A DNA stretch of 64,000 bases, from assembly GCA_028583605.1 (NCBI GenBank), contig CM053328.1, forward strand, positions 31,169,578 to 31,233,577. Reading direction: 5' to 3'. The position numbers and the translations under genes were made by a program. The DNA comes from Dastarcus helophoroides. Lineage: Eukaryota > Arthropoda > Insecta > Coleoptera > Bothrideridae. Below the pieces are notes generated by a model that was given only the letters and a program-made list of their open reading frames with translations, was not told the DNA's origin and did not search any database. Each line of letters opens with the position of its first letter. Position 1 is the stretch's first letter. Shown piece by piece: positions 55,828 through 64,000 of the stretch.

Positions 55828-58260
55828 TGTCTAATTTGTTAAAAATAAACGAATTTACAAATGAAATCGAAGGAAATAAGAAATTTTGAAAAACGGTCGA
55901 AATTTTCAATGAAAGTCAAAACTTCGAAAAAGTCCAAATTCTGAAAAAAGATCGAAAATTTCAATAAAACTCAAAACTTGGAAAAAGTCAAAATTTTTAA
56001 AATAAAATCCAAATTTTCAAAAAAAGTGGAAATTTCGAAAAAAGTGGGAAAACGTGCTCAATTTTAAAAACAAAATTTCAGAAGACAAGATTTTGAGAAA
56101 ACGAATTAAAATAGAAAAGAAATTGAATATTACGAAAAGAATCACAATTTCTAGAAAATTATGATATTTTAAAAAGTCGAAATTTTCAAAAAATCCCAAT
56201 TCACAAAAAATCGAAATTTTTAAGAAAATTACAATTTTCACTTCACAGCTTTCTAGGAAATTGGAATGTTTAAAAAAAAAGTGGAATATGCAAAAAAGGC
56301 AATAGTTTTAAGAAAAAGTAGAAATATTCAAAAAAGGGATAACATTTTGAAGAAAATATGAAATTAAAAAATAGAAATATTTAAAAATGTTGACATTTTG
56401 AAAAGCAAAATTTTCAACTTAAAATAGGATTCAAAATAAATCGAAAAAAAGGATGAAATTCTGCAAAAAATAATTAAATTAAAAAGAAAAAATGAAATTT
56501 TTAAAGACGAATAAAAAATTTTGAGAATTTTGAATTCGTAAAAAAAGGCGAAATTTCCAATTTAAAAACTTTAAAAATTTAAAAAATGTCTAATTTGTCA
56601 AAAATAAATTTCCAAAAAAATCGAAGGAATTGAAAAATTTAAAAAATGGTCGAAATTTTTAATAAAAGTTCAAATTTTGAAAAAAGATGGAAATTTTCAA
56701 TGAATCTCAGAACTTTTCAAAAAAAAAGCGGAAATTTCGAAAAGAGGGCGAAGAGGTGCTCAATTTAAAAAAAAAAAAAATTTCAGATCACAAAATTTTC
56801 AGAAAAAAAATTAAAATAAAAAAGATGTTAAATATTACGAAAAGAATCACAATAATGACATTTTCATAGGTCGAAATTATCAAAAAATCCTAATTCACAA
56901 AAAATCGAAATTTCCAAAAAATATAAATTTTCAATTTTCAAGGAAACTGGAATGTTTTAAAAAAAGTATAAAAAATGCCAAAGTTTTAAGAAAAAGTCGA
57001 AATATTCATGCTTATGGATGATTAAAAAAAAATTACAATACAAAATCAAGAAAGAAATGAAATTTTGAAAAAAATTGTGGAACTAAAAAGATCGAAATAT
57101 TCAAAATGTCGACATTTTGAAAAGCAAAATTTTCAACTTAAAATAGGATTTAAATAAATTGAAAAAAGGATGAAATTCTGGAAAAAAAATTAAATTAAAA
57201 AGAAAAAGTGAAATTTTTAAAGACGGATCGAAAATTTCGAGAATTTTGAAACCGTAATAAAGACGGAATTTCCAATTCAAAAAATTTGAAGATTTAAAAA
57301 AATGTCTAATTTGTCAAAAATAAATAAATTTTCAAAAAAATCCGAAGGAATTGAGAAATTTTAAAAAAGGGTCGACATTTTTAATAAAAGTCCAAATTAT
57401 GAAAAAAGATTAAAATTTTCAATAAATCTTAAAAAAGTCAAAATCTTGAAAATAAAATCAAAGTTTTAAAAAAAAAGTGGAAATTTCGAAAAAAGGGCGA
57501 AAAGGTGCTCAATTAAAAAAAATCAAAATTTTAGAAGACAAAATTTTTACAAAAAAATTAAAATAGAAAAGTCATATTACGATTAGAAAACAAATATTGC
57601 CAAAAATCACAATTTCTAGAAAATTATGACATTTTAATAAGTCGAAATTTTCAAAAAATCCCAATTCACAAAAAATCGAGATTTTTCAAAAAATTACAAT
57701 TTTCACTTCACAATTTTCAAGGAAATTGAAATGTTTTAGAAAAAGTACAAATTGAAAAAAATGCCAAAATTTTGAGAAAACGTCGAAATATTCAAAAAAG
57801 AAATAAAAACAAATTGAAATTTACAATAAAAGTTCAAGAAAATGACGAAATTTTGAAAAAAAATGGTTCAAAAAAGGTGGAATTTGCAATAAAAGCCAAA
57901 GCTTTGAGAAAAAGTCGATATATTGAAAAAAGTAAGATTTAAAAAATCGAAAGTTACAAGAAAAGTTGAAGGAAAGGACGAAATTTTGAAAAAATAATGA
58001 TGAAATTAAAAAATTTAAATATTCAAAAATGTCGAAATTTTGAAGGGCAAAATTTTCAACAAAAAATAGGATTAAAAAAAACAGAAAAGGATAAATTGTC
58101 GAACAACAAATAATGAAATTTAAAAAAACGAATTTTTCAAACACGAAATTTTCAAAAAGTCGGATATATCAAAAAGCGTTTAACGTTTCGAATAAAATTT
58201 AGCTTAATTTTGACTTTTTCAAAATACTCAACTCGAAGGTTAAACTTTTAAAAAAAGAAA
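55828..58260 (+). repeat. Tandem array, ~720-760-bp unit, about three copies
   Basis: ATGTCTAATTTGT.AAAAATAA then AATCGAAGGAA..GAAATTT starts units at 55828, 56586 and 57302 (steps 758 and 716). Other landmarks repeat in the same order (GGAAATTTCGAAAA..GGGCGAA, AAAATTATGACATTTTA, AAAATCCCAATTCACAAAAA). Confidence 0.75.
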
Positions 58261-60660
58261 ACATTTGGTTACAAAACAGTACATTCTCCAACGACTGAGC
58301 ACTCCGCGTGCGATATTGTGCTCAAAATGATTCAAAAAAAGTAGTATTTGCAAAAAAGCCAAGTTTTTAGAAAAAGTCGAAAATTCAAAAAAGTAAGATT
58401 AAAAAAAATCGAAAGTTACAATAAAAGTTCAAGAAAATGACGAAATTTTGAAAAAATAATGAGGAAATTAAAAAATTTAAATATTCAGAAATATCGACAT
58501 TTTGTAGGGCAAAATTTTCAACAAAAAATAGGATTAAAAAAATTCAGAAAAGGAATGAAATTCGAAAAACCAAATAATGAAATTAAAAAAAAACGAACTT
58601 TTCAAAGACGAAATTTTCAAAAGAGTCGGATATTTCAAAAAGCGTATAACGTTTCAATATAATTTTGCTTAATTTTGACTTTTTCAAAAAACTCAACTCA
58701 AAGGTGGAAAATTTTAGTTACAAAATAGTACATTTTCCAACGTCTGAGGACTCCGCATGCGATATTGTGGTCAAAATGGTTAAAAAAAAGTAGAATTTGC
58801 CAAAAATCAAAAGTTTTGAGAAAAAGTCGAAGTGTTTAAAAAAGTAAGGTTAAAAAAAATCACGTTACAATAAAAGTTTAAGGAAAGGATGAAATTTTAA
58901 AAAATAATGATGAAATTAAAAAATTTAAATATTCAAAAATGTCGAAATTTTGAAGGGCAAAATTTTCAACAAAAAATAGGATTAAAAAAAACAGAAAAGG
59001 ATAAATTGAAAAACAAATAATGAAATTTAAAAAAACGAATTTTTCAAAGACGAAATTTTCAAAAAGTCGGATATTTCAAAAAGCGTGTAACTTTTCGATA
59101 TAATTTTGCTTAATTTTGACTTTTTTCAAAAAACTCAACTCAAAGGTGGAAATTTTGAAAAAAAACATATTTTTACAAAACAGTACATTCTCTAAGGTGT
59201 GAGAACTTCGCATGCGATAATGTGCTCAAAATGATTAAAAAAAATAAAATTTGCAAAAATGCCAAAGTTTTGAGAAAAAGTCGAAATGTTCAAAAAAGTA
59301 AGATTTAAAAAAATCGTAAGTTACAATAAAAGTTCAAGGAAAGGACGAAATTTTGAAATAATGATGAAATTAAAAAAATTAAATATTCAAAAATGTCGAA
59401 ATTTTGAAGGGCAAAATTTTCAACAATACATTCTACGTCCCGAAAACTATGAAAATGCAATAAACTCATTTTCGTAAAATGCACATTTTTGCAAGTTTTG
59501 TAAGAAGGGTCCCCCCTTTGAACTTTTTTCGTAACTTTAAACTCTCATATCTTCCAAACCAGAGGTCGTAGCTCAATTTGGTTTTCAGATTCGTAATCTG
59601 CGGGACAAAATCTAACTGATAGGAGACTTTTAAATCGTAAATAATAACTTTTGAATTTTGACTCTGGAAAATTTGAAAATTTCCAAATTTTGGAGGCTTG
59701 TATCTCGCGAATGGATGGTCGTAGCTCAATTTGGTTTTCAAATTTCTTTTCTACGTCCCGAAAAATCTATGAAAATGCAATAAACTCATTTTCGAAAAAT
59801 GCAAATTTTTTCAAGTTTTGTAAGAAGTGTCCCCCTTTAAACTTTTTTGTAATTTTAAACTCTTATATCTTCCAAACCAAAAGTCGTAGCTCAATTTGAT
59901 TTTCAGATTCGTAATCTTTGGGACAAAATCTAAGTGATAGGCTACTTTTAAATCGTAAATAATAACTTTCGAATTTTGACTTTGGAAAATTTGAAAATTT
60001 CGAAACTATGGAGGCTTGTATCTCGCGAACGGATAGTAGTAGCTTAATTTGGTTTTTAAATTCCTATTCTACGTCCAGAAAACTCCATGAAAATGCAATA
60101 AACTCATATTTGAAAAATGCAAATTTTTTCAAGTTTTGTAAGAAGGGTCCCCCCATTCAACAGTACATTCTCCAACGTCTGAGGACTCCGCGTGCTCAAA
60201 ATGGTTCAAAAAAAGTAGAAGTTGCAAAAAAGCCAAAGTTTTGAGAAAAGTCGAAGTGTTCAAAAAAGTATGATTTAAAAAAAATCGAAAGTTATGATAA
60301 AACTTCAAGAAAGGGACGAAATTTTGAAAACAAAAATGATGAAATTAAAAAATTGAAATATTCAAAAATGTGGAAATTTTGAAGAGCAAAATCTTCAGCA
60401 AAAACTAGGATTTAAAAAAAATTGAGAAAAGAATGAAATGCCGAAAAACAATATAATTAATTTAAAAAAAGACGTTTTCAAAGATGAAATTTTCAAAAAG
60501 GTCGGATATTTCGAAAGGCGTATAACGTTTCGATATAATTTAGCTTAATTTTGACTTTTTCAAAAAACTCAATGTAAAGGTGGAAATTTTGAAATAAAAA
60601 AACATCTGGTTACAAAAAAAACTGAGCACTCCGCGTGCGATATTGTGCTCAAATTTCCTT
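58261..60660 (+). repeat. Tandem array, ~450-bp unit, interrupted
   Basis: The marker ACTCCGCGTGCGATATTGTG recurs with changes at 58301, 58750, 59205, 60185 and 60628. Steps are 449, 455, 980 and 443. The large step contains a different nested array (59427-60155). Each unit also has AAAGTCGGATAT and GCGTATAACGTTTCGATATA. Confidence 0.85.
59427..60155 (+). repeat. Nested tandem array, 318-bp unit
   Basis: CTACGTCCCGAAAA starts at 59433, 59751 and 60069, exactly 318 bp apart each time. Within a unit CGTAGCTCAATTTGGTTTTC occurs twice, so the unit is itself a duplicated half-unit. It sits inside the 450-bp array between TTTTCAACAA and CAGTACATTCTCC. Confidence 0.88.
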
Positions 60661-60840
60661 CTCGTGAGATATAAAAATCATATCCGCTGTTATTATACAA
60701 TCTACTTTGGTACTGGGTGTTGTATTTGAGTGATTCTGCAATTAAACTAATAATCAAACTAATTTAAACAAAGCACATTAGTCAATTTAATTTATAGTAT
60801 GCGCATAGATATGTTTAAGGTACAAGTTAAAATAGTACTT

Positions 60841-61095
60841 GTCAAGGACAGTATAGTTTAGTTGGTTAAGGCAGCCTCTTTCGCTTGACGTCGCTTGAAT
60901 GAATTGCGGGTTCAAACCCCGGTGTCGATCACGCGTTTTTAAAGTTCACACTTCTTATTTATTTTTTATATTTTTAATAAGATGTAAACTTAACGTTAAC
61001 AGCATAATATTCAGTTAATGTTGAAGCATGTTGGTAACGCGTGATGGTGATACTCGACGCGTCTAAAGAAATTTTCACTTCAAAAATGTCATACC
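60841..61095 (+). mobile_element. tRNA-derived SINE-like unit 1
   Basis: RNA polymerase III boxes are present: A box TAGTTTAGTTGG (60854-60865) and B box GGTTCAAACC (60909-60918), followed by a T-run terminator (60935-60939). The acceptor and anticodon stems do not form a good cloverleaf, so it is not a normal tRNA. The tail near 61027 (GCATGTTGGTAACGCG, then GCGTCTAAAGAAATTTTCAC) is shared with unit 2 at 62033-62125. Confidence 0.6.
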
Positions 61096-61894
61096 TAGTA
61101 TTAAGCTCTTTACAGATAATTACGGTACTCTGAATCGAAATACTTTGAACGCGATAGACTGATTCTCATACGACAAAGGAAATGGGTAAACGTCAGTCAT
61201 ATGGCGTGAACTGAATCGTACTTATTACGTACGTACGATAGGACGAGTGTATCCTGAATAGAACGTAAATTGATAGCCAAAGCGGATGCGTCACATTACA
61301 AGTAACTAGACATGTGTTTGGCGTCACAAAGTTAGTAAACCATTCTGTAAGCCTCGTATATCACGTTATTAGGGCAAAACCAATATATAACCGAGATGGA
61401 AACCGAGACAAGGGACCTCTAATATGTTATCGGAGATTGTAGATTAATTAAAGTTTAGAATCACTTTGGGAAGTTGAAGGGTTATATAATTTATTTTTAT
61501 CTGATACTATTACATAAGTTTAACAAGGACTACTAATCCTTGCTAAAGTTAGTTTCCTGGAAAAGCGTTGATTTTATGTCACCTATTAATTTTATCAATT
61601 CACTGTAATTAGTACACGAGATTTAGTAATTTAATTCCCAGACTGAAACCATAAGAGTGAAATCAGGATATCTTTTAAAGTTTACATGTGAACTTTTGAA
61701 AAGAAAAACGGGCAATTATGGGGACTGCCGACAGAAGAGAAAACTTAAAAGTACAATACAAAAGCGTTTTTTTTTAATTCTTAAATTGTAATATCAAAAA
61801 TAAAATTTTTTTAATTTGTTGATTAAAATTATTATTTCCAGTTTTTATATATTTTGCATTTGTATACTATCTAATCTTTGTTTATTATTCTTTG

Positions 61895-62130
61895 TCGATT
61901 GTGAGGGCTTAATGCGTAGGACGGTTGCCTCTTGCGTGATTCGTCAGAGTTCGAACCTCGCTACTGATCATGAGTTTTTTTCATTCTATTACGCGTTCTA
62001 CTCACTAGCTACAAAATATTGCTAACACTACAGCATGTTGGTAACGAGAATTAGCGCGACTGGTAACGCCAAACCCTAAGTTATCCCCCTATCAAAATTG
62101 TTCAATGCATCTAAAGAAGTTTTTACTTAA
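61895..62130 (+). mobile_element. tRNA-derived SINE-like unit 2
   Basis: Degenerate A-box region GAGGGCTTAATGCGTAGGAC (from 61903) and B box AGTTCGAACCT (61948-61958), then T-runs at 61975-61981. The tail GCATGTTGGTAACG at 62033 and GCATCTAAAGAAGTTTTTAC resemble unit 1, so both belong to one SINE family. Between the units (61096-61890) no gene was seen. Confidence 0.55.
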
Positions 62131-62680
62131 AAACAATGTAGACATTTATAAATAAAAATTAATATTACAAAGAATATAAAACTCTGAAATTGTCAATAAA
62201 TAGTTTTGAGAAAATTTAAGCTAAATCTTTAAAAATTCTAAAAAATTGAAATTTCGAGTTTAAAATCAAAACTTTCAAAAAAGATAAACTACAAGTTATC
62301 GGAGAAATCAAAGTTTCGAGAAAAATTTTGCAGTTTATAAAATCACTACGACCTACAACCTACGGGATTGATGTCCTTAACAGAGATGTTTATTTACAAA
62401 TCTAAAATAACAAGGTTACCCATTTGGGTTTATGTCCAAGACCATGGGCGCAGCTGGGGTGGGGGGCTAGAAAAATCGACATATAAATTAGTTGTGCTTA
62501 TCATGCATTAGATGCCCACCTTACAGAGCTTCTTGCCCACCCAAGAAATATCGTTATCCCAGTTTGTCTCCCCTAGAAAAAATTCTAGCTACCCCCATGT
62601 CTTAAGACTGTGATCGATTTTGAAAATTTTCTGAATCTGACTGATGATCCAGAAAACTTTCAAAATCCATCGGTTTGAAA
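62131..62680. other. Intron DNA, no gene recognised
   Basis: AT-rich to 62340; a C-rich patch GGGTGGGGGGC near 62460; otherwise featureless. Pde11 exon 62732-63074 follows. Confidence 0.45.
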
Positions 62681-62731
62681 CTATCCCAACTTATCTTCTT
62701 GTATTGAAATAGATATTAAACAGAAACTTAC

Positions 62732-63074
62732 TAATTCAAAGATTAGCTCCTTTTCATCTAATTGTCTAAGTTCGTGCCTTGAGCGTCGTTGCCGCCGGAC
62801 AGGCGTAGGACTGTTGTGCCCCCCGCTCCCTGTTGTTTGGTGATTACTATCACCTGTACCCGTAAGGAATGTTGGTTGACCATCAACAGTACTGATGATG
62901 GGTTTCAAAAGACCCACTCGTTCGAACTCGTGCGCTGAAATTTTTCGAACGGGCGTTGTTGCCCCCGAACCACCTCTCGAAGGCCCGTGAGTTGGCGATG
63001 AGAGCTCGACGCTGGAAGATGAGGGAGTTGCGTGTGACAACAACCAAGTGTCGACAACCTGTCGTGTGGCTTTC
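62732..63074 (-). CDS. Pde11: Pde11 exon: N-terminal regulatory region
   Basis: First coding exon visible in the window; its reading frame continues from an unseen upstream exon (one leading base completes a codon). It encodes 114 residues: KATRQVVDTWLLSHA, a Ser/Gly/Thr-rich stretch of low complexity, then TPVRKISAHEFER, and finally DEKELIFEL leading into GAF-A. RKIS followed by a small residue and EF corresponds to the PKG/PKA phosphorylation site in vertebrate PDE5, so phospho-regulation is plausible by homology. Acceptor TTATTTCAG and donor GTAAGTTTC are both strong. The flanking upstream intron carries a LINE fragment at 63135-63836. Confidence 0.92.
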
Positions 63075-63134
63075 CTGAAATAAACAATCACATAAGAAAG
63101 AGCACATTCGTTTAATAATGATTTTTTGAGAAAG

Positions 63135-63836
63135 ATTTTTTAAAAATTTAATCTACTCGCAAAAAGTAACACCATTATGTCCTCACAACACTACGAGTAG
63201 GATGCGAAAACAAGCATAGATGGCGATGAACCGCCTTCTTAAACAAGGATAGGTTGGGGAAAATTCCTTTCGGTAACGAGTTCCATAGCTTGGAAGTTCT
63301 ATAGAAAAAAAGAGTCTCCGTAGACAGAAGTCCTCACTGTGTCGAGGACAGCACAGGAATTTGCTGTCTCCGACTGTCTTATATGCCTCAAGAATCTTGC
63401 CCTTGGGACGATCAATCTTATTAGTTCCTGCGAGCATCTTCCATGATAGTTCTTGTAGAAAAGAGACAAGTCACCAAGCATCCACCTGTGCTCTAGTGTT
63501 TCGAGAGAATCAGTCAAACTATCGTTATCAATTAGGCGTATTGCTCTTCTTTGAATTGAATCTAAAGGGCTAAAGTGTGCTTTGGGACATAAGAAGAGTA
63601 TTCTAGTGTTGGCCTAACTTGAGCTTTGTCTAGTGTGAATAACTGATGAGATGTGAAGTACTTTTTTGCTATAAAAAGAAAGCATAGGCTCTGAGAAGCG
63701 AATTTGGCAATGGTGCTCACATGATCATCCCAAGAGAAGTTAGTGCTCGCATTCACTCCTAGGATAGACAGATTAGATCCCATCGGGAGGATTTCACTGT
63801 CCATTAGTATGTTTGTTGCATTATCCCTTGATGTAC
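63135..63836 (-). pseudogene. LINE fragment, copy C (5'-truncated)
   Basis: Minus strand from about 63836: DNATNILMDSEILPMGSNLS, ILGVNASTNFSWDDHVSTIA, KAQVRPTLEYSS, a small deletion removing the HVWSSA region, then SLETLEHRWMLGDLSLFYKN, YHGRCSQELIRLIVPRARF, RTSVYGDSFFL and 3' sequence to about 63135. Same family as 34575-35695. It lies in the Pde11 intron upstream of exon 62732-63074. Confidence 0.85.
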
Positions 63837-63870
63837 AACTTGCAACAAAATTGTGGAACTTCTGGATTTT

Positions 63871-63903
63871 GGATTCGTTGTGGGTTGCCTAAAGTTTAGG
63901 CCA
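63871..63903 (-). repeat. 3' end fragment of the second LINE
   Basis: TTGTGGGTTGCCTAAAGTTT then AGGCCA is identical to 52380-52405, the 3'UTR end of the LINE fragment there. CAAAATTGTGGAACTT and CAAATTGTGGAACTTG flank it (63847 and 63903), possibly a ~14-bp target duplication (AAATTGTGGAACTT). Confidence 0.65.
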
Positions 63904-64000
63904 AATTGTGGAACTTGTGTCTATAGAAAAAGTTCTGCGATTGTCACTTCTTCCACAACTCCCTAAGAACAAGCAGCAATTTCATAGGTCATTGTCTCAC

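Larger units (their letters stand above)
1..63074 (-). other. Pde11: Pde11 locus, partial (14 exons visible)
   Basis: Dual-specificity 3',5'-cyclic nucleotide phosphodiesterase of the PDE5/6/11 group, which hydrolyses cAMP and cGMP in the cytosol. Fourteen minus-strand exons were joined by matching GT-AG sites and reading phase; about 820 residues are visible. Order: N-terminal region with the RKISAHEF phosphosite-like motif, GAF-A, GAF-B, then the catalytic domain with YHNWRH, HDLDHRGTNN, CDLAAITKPW and MQVEFI. Both GAF domains retain the N-K...F...D-E signature linked to cyclic-nucleotide binding. All catalytic landmarks are intact, so the gene looks functional. The overall match to Drosophila Pde11, as I know it, is strong. 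The 5' coding exon(s) and the extreme C-terminus fall outside the window. Introns range from about 40 nt to 26.8 kb and are filled with transposons. One junction (13281-13321) is irregular. Confidence 0.93.

Noticed and set aside
60841..60935. Functional tRNA gene
   Set aside because: A and B boxes are present but acceptor and anticodon stems do not pair properly; better called a SINE head.
62883..63107. Alternative minus-strand frames over the N-terminal exon
   Set aside because: Out of phase with the Pde11 frame that joins correctly to GAF-A.

Overview
The window is eukaryotic nuclear DNA, AT-rich and repeat-laden, almost certainly from an insect. The evidence is GT-AG introns, an insect-type cyclic-nucleotide phosphodiesterase gene split over the whole window, and DIRS, LINE, SINE, foldback and satellite repeats. 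A large repeat-rich genome, possibly a beetle, fits, but the order cannot be fixed from sequence alone.

The host gene is one long minus-strand locus, a Pde11 orthologue (dual cAMP/cGMP phosphodiesterase of the PDE5/6/11 group). I reconstructed fourteen coding exons by hand: 62732-63074, 54094-54423, 27142-27249, 21123-21371, 13838-13932, 13722-13785, 13322-13669, 13194-13280, 12970-13137, 6136-6245, 576-764, 311-524, 130-213 and 1-73. Together they encode about 820 residues: part of the N-terminal regulatory region, GAF-A, GAF-B and nearly all of the HD-type catalytic domain. The first coding exon(s) and the last few codons lie outside the window. A second, intronless minus-strand gene, prefoldin subunit 6 (11611-11958), is nested in the intron between exons 12970-13137 and 6136-6245.

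The introns are packed with mobile DNA. From left to right: a foldback repeat (824-994); a dead DIRS tyrosine-recombinase retrotransposon with its inverted termini and internal complementary region (1019-6020); a foldback DNA transposon with arms of about 0.6-0.7 kb around a decayed DDE transposase (6823-10445); a 250-bp inverted pair (14502-14750 and 19481-19730); a higher-order satellite (38890-41400); three copies of one LINE family plus a fragment of another; small MITEs; long tandem arrays at 55828-60660; and two tRNA-derived SINE-like units (60841-62130). Between these lie kilobases of quasi-repetitive AT-rich filler built from GAAAATTTCGACTTTTT-like words.

The most interesting signal is a set of type I hammerhead-ribozyme-like folds in dispersed repeats (21778-21820, 21922-21962, 28111-28149, 29589-29631, 32876-32918). 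They have short, often palindromic helix III elements of the kind known from Penelope-like elements and animal retrozymes. The copy at 29589-29631 keeps the complete catalytic core. It lies in the sense orientation inside a 26.8-kb Pde11 intron. Another copy sits in a ~400-bp insertion flanked by 12-bp target-site duplications.
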